Shown in pieces: positions 10,329-18,825 of a stretch of 64,000 nt of DNA. This DNA is from DASYLJ01 sp964404165 (lineage in GTDB: Bacteria; Desulfobacterota; Binatia; DP-6): assembly GCA_964404165.1 (NCBI GenBank), contig CAYOIZ010000038.1:1-64000 (forward strand). The letters run 5' to 3'. Position numbers and translations under genes: made by a program. Within the stretch, counting starts at the first letter, position 1; the number at the start of each line of letters is the position of its first letter. The notes under the pieces are model-generated. The model had not been told where the DNA came from and did no database searches. It worked only from the letters and a program-made list of their open reading frames with translations.

Positions 10329-11146
10329 GTTCCGCCCTCCGTCGAATCGACCGCCACCACCGCGACCCCCGCCTCGTCCGCCATCGCGACCAGCTCGGGA
10401 CGATCGAGGACGATGGTGCGTCCCGCCTCCACCGCCAGCACGCGCCCGCGGACCTCGGCGATGGTGCGGATGGTGTCGGGACCAACCGCCGGCAGGTCGA
10501 AGCGCAGGTCCTGCGTCGGCTTGCAGGCCTTCACCACGACGATGTCGCCGTTCACCAGCTGCCCGGCGCGACGGATGGTGGCGTCCGTGCCTTCGATGCC
10601 CTCGACCGCCATCACCGTCCCGAGGCGCACGACGACGCTCTGGCCGATGTCGAACTGGCCGATGACCTTGGCGGCACGGAAACCGAGGCGGATGTCGTCC
10701 CATTCCGCCGGCGTCGGCGCGCGCGCCGTCAGCACGCCCGGCCCGGGCACGATGTCGCGCAGGTAGATGGTGGACTCGACCACCTCGACGCCGTCGCTCT
10801 TGAGCTCGTCCGCCAGCGCCCGCAACAGCAGATCGTCGCGCACGGCGCCGAGCCGCGAGATCACGGCGAGGGCCCGTTCGTCGGGGATGAACTCGCGGAA
10901 CAGCTTCGGCTTGGCGATGCCGCCCACCATGACGGTGCGCGTGATGCCGGCGCTGGTGAGCGCCTTGATCAGGGCGTCGATCTGCCCCGGCGTGACCCAC
11001 GTGATGCTGTGCACCACGTCGGCGAGCGCCTCGTCGGTCTCGCCGCGGTGGGCGACCGCGACCACCTCGACGCCCCGCCGTCGCGCGGTCTCGGCGAACA
11101 GGACCGGGAACCGCCCGCTGCCGGCGATGAGACCGATGCGTTCCAT
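10325..11146 (-). CDS. lpxI: UDP-2,3-diacylglucosamine pyrophosphatase LpxI
   Basis: LpxI (formerly DUF1009) hydrolyses UDP-2,3-diacylglucosamine to lipid X. It replaces LpxH in many alpha- and deltaproteobacteria. The 273-residue product begins IGLIAGSGRFPVLFAE and contains GGIAKPKLF, DDLLLRALADE, GFRAAKVIGQFDIGQSVVV, the acidic segment EGIEGTDATIRRAG and VVVKACKPTQDLRFDLPAVG, which are family hallmarks. The start at ATG 11146 lies 2 bases after the stop of the fabZ-lpxA gene. No lpxH homologue is present in the window. Confidence 0.94.
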
Positions 11147-11148
11147 GA

Positions 11149-12249
11149 CTAGCGGCACACTCCGCGTTCGGATGCCGCGACGAACGCCAGCAGGCGTGCC
11201 ACCTCGGGCACGGCGCCCAGCTCGGCGGCGACGTGCTCCGCCGCCGCGCGCCGCGTGTCGCCGGCGTGGAACAGCATGCGGTACGCGCGCTTCAGCGCGC
11301 GGATACTGTCGGCGGGGAGCCCCCGGCGCTTGAGGCCGATGAGGTTCAGCCCGAAGAGCCGCGCACGATCGCCCGCGACGGTGCAAAACGGCGGCGCGTC
11401 CTTCGAGACCATGGCGCCGGCCGCGCACAGCGCCGACTCGCCCACGCGCACGAACTGGTGCACGCCCGCCAGGCCGCCGATGATGGCATGGCTCTCGACC
11501 ATGACGTGTCCCGCGAGCGCCGCACCGTTGGCGAGGATCACGGAGTCGCCGAGCCGGCAGTCGTGGGCGACGTGCGACGAGACCATGAAGAGGCACCCGC
11601 TCCCGATGCGGGTTTCCATGCCCCCACCCTGGGTGCCCGGATTGATCGACACATACTCGCGCACGATGTTGCCGTCACCGATGGTGAGCGTGCTGGGCTC
11701 TCCGCGAAACTTGAGGTCCTGCGGCACCGACCCCACGCTCGCGAACTGGAACACACGGTTGCGCGCCCCGAGCGTCGTGCGGCCGTCCACGACCGCATGC
11801 GGACCGATCCAGCAGTCGGGCCCCAGCGTAACCTGCGGGCCGATCACCGCATAGGCCCCAATGCGCACCCCGTCGCCGATCACGGCCCGGGGCGACACCA
11901 CGGCGGTGGGGTGGATGCGGGCGCCCCGTGCCGGCGCCATGACGAACTGGACTTCGGCCACGACCGCCTGGTCGGCCGCCACCACGACGCCCTTCAACTT
12001 TCCCGCGGCGCCCGACGTGACCTCGAGGCGGAGCGCGTCGCCCGGCATCACCGGCCGACGGAACCGGGCCCGATCGACGCTGCCGAGCACCAGCCCCTCG
12101 TCGTCCCCGAGCAGCGCGGCACCGAGCTGCGCCAGGGCCTCGCAGAGCAGGACGCCGGGGAACACCGGCGTCCCCGGGAAGTGCCCGACGAAGTACGGCT
12201 CGTTCGCGCTGACCAGCTTGGCGGCCACGGCGCGCACGCCGGGCTCCAT
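11149..12249 (-). CDS. lpxA: Fusion of FabZ-type dehydratase and LpxA acyltransferase
   Basis: One reading frame encodes two normally separate enzymes. Residues 1-107 are a FabZ hot-dog domain with catalytic His23 in VGHFPGTPVFPG and Glu37 in CEALAQ, which dehydrates 3-hydroxyacyl-ACP. Residues from about 110 (IHPTAVV) to 366 are a complete LpxA, the first acyltransferase of lipid A, with hexapeptide repeats, SSHVAHD including the catalytic His, GGLAGVHQF and LIGLKRRGL. Both active sites look intact. ATG 12249 cuts off the conserved FabZ N-terminus: the in-frame codons just upstream encode FPYPLIDRILE, so the true start probably lies further upstream, though no standard start codon is present there. 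lpxD, usually found between skp and fabZ, is missing. Confidence 0.92.
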   Translation of the reverse strand: MEPGVRAVAAKLVSANEPYFVGHFPGTPVFPGVLLCEALAQLGAALLGDDEGLVLGSVDRARFRRPVMPGDALRLEVTSGAAGKLKGVVVAADQAVVAEVQFVMAPARGARIHPTAVVSPRAVIGDGVRIGAYAVIGPQVTLGPDCWIGPHAVVDGRTTLGARNRVFQFASVGSVPQDLKFRGEPSTLTIGDGNIVREYVSINPGTQGGGMETRIGSGCLFMVSSHVAHDCRLGDSVILANGAALAGHVMVESHAIIGGLAGVHQFVRVGESALCAAGAMVSKDAPPFCTVAGDRARLFGLNLIGLKRRGLPADSIRALKRAYRMLFHAGDTRRAAAEHVAAELGAVPEVARLLAFVAASERGVCR

Positions 12250-12329
12250 CTCGAGGATGCGGTCGATCAGCGGGTAGGGAAACCCCGATGGAGCCCCACC
12301 GCGAACGTGTGTGCCGGCGCCGATGTCCC

Positions 12330-12884
12330 CTACTCCGACTTCTTGCTCTTGTGCGGTGTGCTGTTGTGGAGGCTGACGATCTGGTCCGTGATGTCGAGCG
12401 ACTTGTCGGCGTAGAGCAGCGCGCCGCTCGAAGCTTCGAGCACCAGTGTGTAGCCCTGCTCGCGCCCGTAGTCGTTCACGATGCCGTAGAGCTCCTCCAC
12501 GATGCCGGAGGTGAGCTCGGCGTCGGTGCGCTTCAGGTCACGCTGGAAGTCCTCGTACTTGCGCTTGAACTCGAGGGTCTCGCTCTCGAGATCCTTCTCG
12601 AGGTTGCGGCGTTCCTCCTCGCGCATGACGGTGGCCTTCTTCTCGTAGTCCTCGCGCCGGCGATCGAGCGACTCGCGCTGACTCTTGAGCTGGTCCTGGG
12701 CGCGCTCGAACTTGGACTTCACCGAGTCCTTCGCGCGCTTGCCGGCGTCGCACTCGTTGAGCGCGCGCTGCATGTCGACCACCGCCACCCGGAACTCCGC
12801 CGCAGCGGTGCTCGCCACCACCAGGCTCACCACGCCCGCGAGCGCGAGCGTTCTCCCCCAACGAACCCACGAACGATCCGCCAT
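12330..12884 (-). CDS. skp: Periplasmic chaperone Skp/OmpH family
   Basis: The product is 184 residues, with a signal peptide ending near residue 29 (VASTAAAEF). The mature part begins RVAVVDMQRALNEC, the Skp start, followed by a long charged coiled coil at about residues 55-125 and a C-terminal strand region (GYTLVLEASSGALLYAD). Skp trimers hold unfolded outer-membrane proteins in the periplasm and hand them to BAM. The ATG at 12884 has a good ribosome site (GAGGAG, about 6 bases upstream). It is the usual downstream neighbour of bamA, 31 bases away. Confidence 0.93.
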   Translation of the reverse strand: MADRSWVRWGRTLALAGVVSLVVASTAAAEFRVAVVDMQRALNECDAGKRAKDSVKSKFERAQDQLKSQRESLDRRREDYEKKATVMREEERRNLEKDLESETLEFKRKYEDFQRDLKRTDAELTSGIVEELYGIVNDYGREQGYTLVLEASSGALLYADKSLDITDQIVSLHNSTPHKSKKSE

Positions 12885-12915
12885 GTGACTCCTCACTTGT
12901 GTCCGGTTGTCAGAT

Positions 12916-15267
12916 TCAGAACTGGAATGGGCCGCCGAACGAGAACAGGACCAGGCTCTTCTGGTCGCGCTTCTTGTCCTTGATGGGCAGGCCGAGCTCG
13001 ACCCGGAGCGGACCGAGCGGCGAGAGCCAGCGCACGCCGGCACCCGCGGAGGCACGCGTGTTGTCGAGCGAGATGTCCTCGTCGCCGCCGTACGCATTGC
13101 CGGCGTCCACGAAGACGACACCCTTGAGCCCGATGCTCTGCACCAGCGGGAAGATGATCTCGTTGTTCAGGATGAACTGCGAGCTGCCGCCGATGGGGGA
13201 CGTCGAGATGATCTCGCCGCGCGTGTTCTTCTTCGCCTCACGCGGACCGAGGGTCCGGGCCTCGAAGCCGCGGATGGAGTTGATGCCGCCCGGGAAGTAG
13301 CGCTCGAACAGCGGCAGCTCGTCGCCGTCGCGGCCCGCGTCGCCGACGCCGTAGCCTGCGGTGACGCCGAGCGAATACGTGAAGTCGCCGAGCGCCTTGG
13401 TGCGCAGGAACGTGTAGTACCAGCGCGACTTGGCCTCGGCCTTGTAGAACTGCTCGCCGCCGAGCCCCGCGACCTCGACCGAGAAGTCCTGCACCGAACC
13501 GGCGGTGGGATCGAAGGCGTGGTTCAGCGTGTTGCGGGAGATGCGCGGCGTGATGCTGCTGATCCAGCTGGAGCCTTCCTCCGCGCGGATCGACGGCGTG
13601 GCGTTGAAGCTCAGGTCGGAGATCTCGGCGCGCTCGAGCCGGTAGTCGGCACCGATGCGGATGTCCTCGAGCGGCATGCCCCAGAGCTCGTTGTAGCCGA
13701 AGGCCGTGACCGGATACGTGAACTGCACGCCGCCGCCCGTGCCGGTGCGGTCGAAGTCCTCGAACGCGAGCTGCCAGCTGAAGAGGTCGAAGCCCGCCGT
13801 GAGCGGCGTGCCCATGAAGTAGGGCTCGGTGAACGACAGGATGATGTTGCGCCGGATGGAGCCGATGTCGCCGTTGACGACCAGGCGCTGGCCGCGACCG
13901 AAGAGGTTGTTCTCCTGGATGCGGACGTTGAACAGCAGCGAGTCGGCGGAGCTGAAGCCCGCGCCCGCGCTGAAGGCGCCGGTCTGCGCTTCCTTCACGT
14001 CGACCACGACGGCCATCTTGTCGTCGGCGCCGGTGCGCCGCGTGGTGATGTTGACCTCCTGGAAGAAGCCGAGCCGCTGCAGCGCCTCGCGGCTCTTGCG
14101 CAGCTTGGTGCCGGAGAAGAGCTCCTGCTCCTGGAGGCGCATCTCGCGCCGGACGACGTTGTCGCGCGTCTTGGTGTTGCCCGTCACCTCGATGCGATCG
14201 ACGGTGACCGGGCTGCCGCGATCGACCTGGAACGTGACGTCGACGACCTTGCCGTTCGGATCGACCTCGGTGAGCGGCTCGATGGCCGCGAAGGCGTAGC
14301 CGTCGTCGGACACCCGCTCGGTGAGCTTCTGCACGTCGTCGCGCAGCGTGCTGGCGCTGAACGTCTCGCCGGGCTTGGTGGCGAGCCCCTCGATGGAGGC
14401 GGAGTTCTCGGGGAGGTTCTTGCCGACGATGCTGACCTTGCCGACGTTGAACTGCTCGCCCTCGTCGATCTTGATGGTGACGACCAGCTCGTCGTCGCGG
14501 CGCTCGACCTTGGGCTCGTCGATCCGGACCGTGACGTAGCCGTTGTCGTAGTACCACGCCGTCAGGCGCTCGACGTCGGTCTTGAGGACGTCCTTGTTGA
14601 GGTTGCCGGCGCCCGTGAACGGCGTGAGCAGCGACGACTCCGAGGTCTGCATCAGGCCCGACAGCTTGCGGCTCGAGAACGCCTCGTTGCCCTCGAAGAC
14701 GATCTCCGACACGCGGATCGGCTCCGACTCGGAGACGGTGTACGTGACGTCGACCTCGTTCTCGCCGACGGAGGTGGTGGCGTAGGTGATGCGCGCGTCG
14801 AGGTAGCCCTTCTCGGCGTACAGCTTCTTCGCCGCCTCGATGCCGGCGCGGGCCTTCTCGGGGTCGAGGATCGTGTGCGGCCGGACACGCAGCGCGCCCT
14901 CGATCTCGTCCTTCTCGAGCTTCTCGTTACCTTCGATGGAGACGGCGCGCACCAGCGGCCGCTCCTTCACCTTGAAGGTGACGACGACGCCCTTGCCGCC
15001 GGCGGCGGGCGTGACGTCGGCGTTCACCTGATCGAAGAAGCCCATCGCGTAGACGGCGCGGATGTCCTTGTCGAGCGTGGCGCGATCGAACGGCTTGCCC
15101 ACCTGCGACTGCAGGTGGACGCGGATGGCGTCCTCTTCGACCCGGATGTTGCCGTCGATGACGACCTTCTCGATCGGTCCGCTCTCCTGTGCCCGGGCCG
15201 CCCCGACGGTGGCCAGCAGGAGCAGCGCCGCCACGCGGAGCATCGCTCCGATCCCGTTGCCCACCAT
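12916..15267 (-). CDS. bamA: Outer-membrane protein assembly factor BamA
   Basis: BamA inserts beta-barrel proteins into the outer membrane. The 783-residue product has a signal peptide ending at GAARAQ (about residue 27), five POTRA domains to about residue 430 (starts such as VVIDGNIRVEEDAI, VSIEGNEKLEKDEI, IVFEGNEAFSSRKL, IEVTGNTKTRDNVV) and a C-terminal barrel. The barrel contains the conserved lid-loop motif (RGFE) in GGINSIRGFEAR. It ends in Phe (GGPFQF), as barrel proteins do. ATG 15267 has AGGGGA upstream. ATG 15243 is an alternative giving a shorter signal peptide. It lies between lolD and skp in the envelope operon. Confidence 0.96.
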   Translation of the reverse strand: MVGNGIGAMLRVAALLLLATVGAARAQESGPIEKVVIDGNIRVEEDAIRVHLQSQVGKPFDRATLDKDIRAVYAMGFFDQVNADVTPAAGGKGVVVTFKVKERPLVRAVSIEGNEKLEKDEIEGALRVRPHTILDPEKARAGIEAAKKLYAEKGYLDARITYATTSVGENEVDVTYTVSESEPIRVSEIVFEGNEAFSSRKLSGLMQTSESSLLTPFTGAGNLNKDVLKTDVERLTAWYYDNGYVTVRIDEPKVERRDDELVVTIKIDEGEQFNVGKVSIVGKNLPENSASIEGLATKPGETFSASTLRDDVQKLTERVSDDGYAFAAIEPLTEVDPNGKVVDVTFQVDRGSPVTVDRIEVTGNTKTRDNVVRREMRLQEQELFSGTKLRKSREALQRLGFFQEVNITTRRTGADDKMAVVVDVKEAQTGAFSAGAGFSSADSLLFNVRIQENNLFGRGQRLVVNGDIGSIRRNIILSFTEPYFMGTPLTAGFDLFSWQLAFEDFDRTGTGGGVQFTYPVTAFGYNELWGMPLEDIRIGADYRLERAEISDLSFNATPSIRAEEGSSWISSITPRISRNTLNHAFDPTAGSVQDFSVEVAGLGGEQFYKAEAKSRWYYTFLRTKALGDFTYSLGVTAGYGVGDAGRDGDELPLFERYFPGGINSIRGFEARTLGPREAKKNTRGEIISTSPIGGSSQFILNNEIIFPLVQSIGLKGVVFVDAGNAYGGDEDISLDNTRASAGAGVRWLSPLGPLRVELGLPIKDKKRDQKSLVLFSFGGPFQF

Positions 15268-15287
15268 CGCTCGTCCCCTACTCCCGC

Positions 15288-16022
15288 TCACGCGACACCC
15301 CCTCCCACACCGCCCCGGCGGGCCGGGCTCTCGGTGGTGTCCTCCAGACGTCCGCCGACGAGTCGCAGCGTGCGCTGCATGGCCGCCGCCAGCCGGTCGT
15401 TGTGGGTCGCCACCACCAGGGTGGCGCCGCATTCGGCGTTCAGCTCGAGCAGCAGCTCGTGCACCCGCTCGCCCGTCGCCGGGTCGAGGTTGCCGGTGGG
15501 CTCATCGGCCAGGAGCAGACGCGGCTTGCGCATGACCGCGCGCGCGACGGCGACGCGCTGCTGCTCGCCGCCCGACAGCTCGCCCGGCCGATGGTGCATC
15601 CGGTGCCCCAGCCCCACCCGGTCGAGCAGGCCGCAGGCCCGCTCGTGGACCTCGCGCGCGTTGTCGCGCGCGATCATTCCGGGCAGCTTGACGTTCTCGA
15701 GGGCCGTGAAGTCCCCCAGCAGGTGGTGGAACTGGAAGACGAACCCGATCGCGCGGTTGCGGAACGCCGCCTGCTCGTTCTCGGGCAGGGCCAGGACGTC
15801 GACCCCGTCGATCAGGAGCCGGCCGGCGCTGGGCGCATCGAGCAGTCCGAGGATGTGCAGCAGCGTACTCTTGCCCGTCCCGGACGCCCCGACCACGGCC
15901 ACCCGCTCGCCGGCGTCGACGACGAAGTCGAGGTCGGTGAACACACGCACCTCGGACGGGCCGTCGACGTATCGCTTCTCGATCGCCACGGCCTGCACGA
16001 GCGGAGTCACCCGGGCGGACAT
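15288..16022 (-). CDS. lolD: Lipoprotein-releasing ABC transporter ATPase LolD
   Basis: This is a 244-residue ATPase with Walker A GASGTGKSTLLHILG, Q-loop GFVFQFHHLL, signature LSGGEQQRVAVARA, Walker B LLLADEPTGNLD and the switch His in VVATHNDRL. The FQFHHLLGDFTALENV stretch is characteristic of LolD, which powers extraction of outer-membrane lipoproteins from the inner membrane. It lies 6 bases after the permease gene. The closely related MacB and FtsE families are less likely given the partner and operon. Confidence 0.95.
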   Translation of the reverse strand: MSARVTPLVQAVAIEKRYVDGPSEVRVFTDLDFVVDAGERVAVVGASGTGKSTLLHILGLLDAPSAGRLLIDGVDVLALPENEQAAFRNRAIGFVFQFHHLLGDFTALENVKLPGMIARDNAREVHERACGLLDRVGLGHRMHHRPGELSGGEQQRVAVARAVMRKPRLLLADEPTGNLDPATGERVHELLLELNAECGATLVVATHNDRLAAAMQRTLRLVGGRLEDTTESPARRGGVGGGVA

Positions 16023-16028
16023 TGGCGG

Positions 16029-17294
16029 CTACTCATATCGGATCACCTCGACGGGAACCAGGCTGGCCGCCCGACGCGCGGGCGACAATGCGGCCAGGAG
16101 ACAGATGCCCACCGAGACCACCCCGACGACGAGAAAATTGAGCGGCTCCATCCGGACGGGGAGCGTCGTCACCAGGAAGACGTCCTTCGGCAGCTCGACG
16201 AACTGGTAGCGCGCGAGGAGCCAGCAGCCGGCGAGCCCGAGGAGGTTGCCGAGCACCGTCCCCGCGATGCCGATGACCGCGCCGTTCAGGATGAAGATGC
16301 GGCCGATGGCGCCGTTCGAGGCTCCCATGGACTTGAGCACGGCGATGTCGCGCCGCTTCTCCTTCACCACCATCGTGAGCGAGGCCAGGATGTTGAAGGC
16401 CGCCACCACCACGATCAGCGCCAGGACGATGCCGTACACGACCTTCTCGAGCTTCAGGGCCGAGAAGAGGTTGCGGTTCACCTCCATCCAGTCGCGTGCG
16501 CGATAGGGGAACCCGCCCAGCGCCGTCTCGACCGCGCGTGCCGCCTCGCGGGCGGCGTAGACGTCGTGCACCCGCACCTCGATGCCGCTCACGGTGTCGC
16601 CCATGTCGAAGAAGGTCTGGGCGTCGGGCAACGCCATGTAGGCCAGCGTGGTGTCGTAATCGAACATGCCGGAGTCGAACACGCCCACCAGCACGAAGCG
16701 CTTCATGCGCGGCACCATGCCGGTGGGCCCCGGGGTGCCGAGCGGCGAGATGACGTTCAGCACGTCGCCCGGTCCGACGCCGAGCTGACGCGCCAGCTCC
16801 TGGCCGATCAGGATGCCCGGCAGCTCGACCCGTCCGCCCCCCTCGTCTTCCGGCAGCGTGATGGGCTGCGGCTTGCCGAGGTCGGCGAGGCTGCCGCTCG
16901 TCAGGTGCTGCGCGACGTCGATGACGCCGCTGGCGGTGGCCGGGTCGATCCCGCGGACCACCACGCCGGACACGCTGCGGCCGAGCCCGAGCATGGCCTG
17001 GCCGTAGAGCACCGGCGAGGCCGCGGTGACGTCCGGCACGGTGCGCACCTTCTCGACCGCGTCCTGCCAGCCCTCGAGCCCGCCACCGTAGCTGACCACG
17101 GTGACGTGCGGGTTGAAGCCCAGGATCTTCTGGCGCAGCTCGAACTCGAGCCCGGTCATGACCGCGAGGACGATGAGCAACGTGGCCACCCCGATGGTGA
17201 CGCCGACGAGCGAGAGGGTGGAGATGAGGGAGAGGAACGCGGCCCGGCGCCGGGCGCGCAGGTAGCGGATACCGACCAACAGCTCCCAGGTCAC
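16029..17294 (-). CDS. Lipoprotein-releasing permease, LolC/LolE family
   Basis: The 421-residue product starts with WELLVGIRYLRARRRAAFLSLISTLSLVGVTIGVATLLI (residues 3 to about 41), the LolC/E first helix. It has a large periplasmic domain (about 45-270) and three C-terminal helices (about 275-400) of the FtsX fold, with the VVKEKRRDIAVLKSMGA cytoplasmic segment. It works with LolD to release lipoproteins to LolA. Only one permease gene is present, so the transporter may be a LolF-like homodimer or have its partner elsewhere. The ATG overlaps the lysS stop by 4 bases. Confidence 0.93.
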   Translation of the reverse strand: MTWELLVGIRYLRARRRAAFLSLISTLSLVGVTIGVATLLIVLAVMTGLEFELRQKILGFNPHVTVVSYGGGLEGWQDAVEKVRTVPDVTAASPVLYGQAMLGLGRSVSGVVVRGIDPATASGVIDVAQHLTSGSLADLGKPQPITLPEDEGGGRVELPGILIGQELARQLGVGPGDVLNVISPLGTPGPTGMVPRMKRFVLVGVFDSGMFDYDTTLAYMALPDAQTFFDMGDTVSGIEVRVHDVYAAREAARAVETALGGFPYRARDWMEVNRNLFSALKLEKVVYGIVLALIVVVAAFNILASLTMVVKEKRRDIAVLKSMGASNGAIGRIFILNGAVIGIAGTVLGNLLGLAGCWLLARYQFVELPKDVFLVTTLPVRMEPLNFLVVGVVSVGICLLAALSPARRAASLVPVEVIRYE

Positions 17295-18775
17295 TCGCGC
17301 GACTCCGGTCGCAGCTGGGGGAAGAGGATCACCTCACGGATCGACGTGGCGCCGGTCAGCAGCATGACCAGCCGGTCGATACCGATGCCCTCGCCCGCCG
17401 TCGGCGGCAGGCCGTACTCGAGCGCCCGCACGTAGTCCTCGTCCATGGCGTGGGCCTCGTCGTCGCCGGCGGCCTTGGCGGCGAGCTGCGCCTGGAAGCG
17501 CTCGCGCTGGTCGTCGGGGTCGTTCAGCTCGGAGAACGCATTCGCGATCTCGTGCCGTGCGATGTACAGCTCGAAGCGGTCCACGAAGCGCGGATCACGG
17601 TCGTTGCGGCGGGCGAGTGGCGACATCTCCACTGGGAACTGGCACACGAACGTCGGCTGCACCAGATGGGGCTCGACGAGGCGCTCGAACAGCACCCCGA
17701 GGAGGTCGCCCACCGTCATGCTGGCCCGCTCGATGCCGCCCGACGCACGGGCGAGATCACGGATGGTCTCGCCGTCGAGCAGGCGATCGACGGGGACCTC
17801 GGCGCGCTCCGCCACCAGCTCGGCCATGCTGCGCCGAGGCCAGGGCGGGGTGAGATCGATCGCCAGATCGCCATAGGTGAGCTCGAGGCCGCCCGTCACC
17901 TGCTCCGCCACCGCCACCAGCATCTCCTCGGTGAGGTCCATCAGGTCCTCGTAGGTGGCGTAGGCCTGGTAGAACTCGAGCATGGTGAACTCGGGGTTGT
18001 GACGCGTCGACAACCCCTCGTTGCGGAACACCCGCCCGAGCTCGAAGACGCGATCGAACCCGCCGACGACCAGCCGCTTCAGGTACAGCTCGGGGGCGAT
18101 CCGCAGGAAGAGCTCGATGTCGAGGGCATTGTGGTGGGTGACGAACGGCCGCGCCACCGCCCCGCCGGCGATGCCCTGCATCATGGGCGTCTCGACCTCG
18201 ACGTAGCCGCGGGCGCCGAGAAACGTCCGCAGCCCGCGGATGATGCCGGCCCGCGCCGCGAAGATGCGCCGCGCGTCGGGATTGACGATGAGGTCGAGGT
18301 AGCGCTGGCGATAGCGCGCCTCGACGTCCTGCAGGCCGTGCCACTTCTCCGGCAGCGGCCGCAGCGACTTGACGAGCAGCTGCAGGCCGTCGGCCGCGAT
18401 CGTGAGCTCGCCGGTGCGTGTGCGGAAGGGCGTGCCGACCACGCCCACCACGTCGCCGACGTCGAGCGCACGGTAGACGGTGAAGGCGTCGTCGCCGAGG
18501 CGATCGCGACGGGCGTGCACCTGGATGCCCTCGCCCCGGTCCTGGATGCGCACGAATCCGGCCTTGCCGAAGTCGCGCAGCGCGGTGATGCGACCCGCCA
18601 CACGAAGCGGTGCGACCGCGCCGAGGCCGCTCTCGTCGAGCTCGCCGTAGCGCGCATGCACCTCGCCGGCGGTGTGGTCAGGGCGGAAGTCGTTCGGGAA
18701 CGGATTGCCGCCCTGCTCCCGCAGCGCGCTCAGCTTCCGCCGTCTGACCACGATCTGCTCGTGGTCGTCGGGCAT
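17291..18775 (-). CDS. lysS: Lysyl-tRNA synthetase, class II
   Basis: The 494-residue product has an N-terminal OB-fold anticodon-binding domain (about residues 50-150, VAGRITALRDFGKAGFVRIQD) and a class II catalytic core. Motif 2 is FRNEGLSTRHNPEFTMLEFYQ and motif 3 is GIGIDRLVMLLTG. It charges tRNA-Lys with lysine using ATP. Length is close to the E. coli enzyme (505). It heads the long envelope gene train: a promoter-like pair precedes it and the Lol permease follows with a 4-base overlap. A lysS-lol neighbourhood occurs in several deltaproteobacteria-like genomes. Confidence 0.97.
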   Translation of the reverse strand: MPDDHEQIVVRRRKLSALREQGGNPFPNDFRPDHTAGEVHARYGELDESGLGAVAPLRVAGRITALRDFGKAGFVRIQDRGEGIQVHARRDRLGDDAFTVYRALDVGDVVGVVGTPFRTRTGELTIAADGLQLLVKSLRPLPEKWHGLQDVEARYRQRYLDLIVNPDARRIFAARAGIIRGLRTFLGARGYVEVETPMMQGIAGGAVARPFVTHHNALDIELFLRIAPELYLKRLVVGGFDRVFELGRVFRNEGLSTRHNPEFTMLEFYQAYATYEDLMDLTEEMLVAVAEQVTGGLELTYGDLAIDLTPPWPRRSMAELVAERAEVPVDRLLDGETIRDLARASGGIERASMTVGDLLGVLFERLVEPHLVQPTFVCQFPVEMSPLARRNDRDPRFVDRFELYIARHEIANAFSELNDPDDQRERFQAQLAAKAAGDDEAHAMDEDYVRALEYGLPPTAGEGIGIDRLVMLLTGATSIREVILFPQLRPESRE

Positions 18776-18776
18776 A

Positions 18777-18795
18777 CCTCGATGGAAAGTCGAGG
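18777..18795 (-). promoter_or_regulatory. Stem-loop at the 5' end of the predicted lysS leader
   Basis: The inverted repeat CCTCGA / TCGAGG has a 7-base loop and lies immediately before the lysS ATG. On the sense strand its 3' arm carries GAGG, the only Shine-Dalgarno-like stretch, one base from the ATG. If transcription starts from the promoter at 18797-18825, this hairpin would be nearly the whole leader. It could occlude ribosome entry. A role is inferred, and chance occurrence is possible in GC-rich DNA. Confidence 0.3.
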
Positions 18796-18796
18796 G

Positions 18797-18825
18797 TTCT
18801 TACTGAGTCCGACGGAGAGCGTCAA
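18797..18825 (-). promoter_or_regulatory. Candidate sigma-70 promoter of lysS and the envelope gene train
   Basis: Read on the minus strand, TTGACG is followed after exactly 17 bases by TAAGAA, about 22 bases before the lysS ATG. The -35 hexamer overlaps the stop codon (TGA) of the upstream gene. This is a near-consensus housekeeping promoter at the head of the long minus-strand cluster. Experimental start sites are needed to confirm it. Confidence 0.45.

Noticed and set aside
12907..16209. About 1100-codon open frame on the plus strand opposite bamA and lolD
   Set aside because: It mirrors the strongly conserved BamA and LolD frames and has no recognisable motif.
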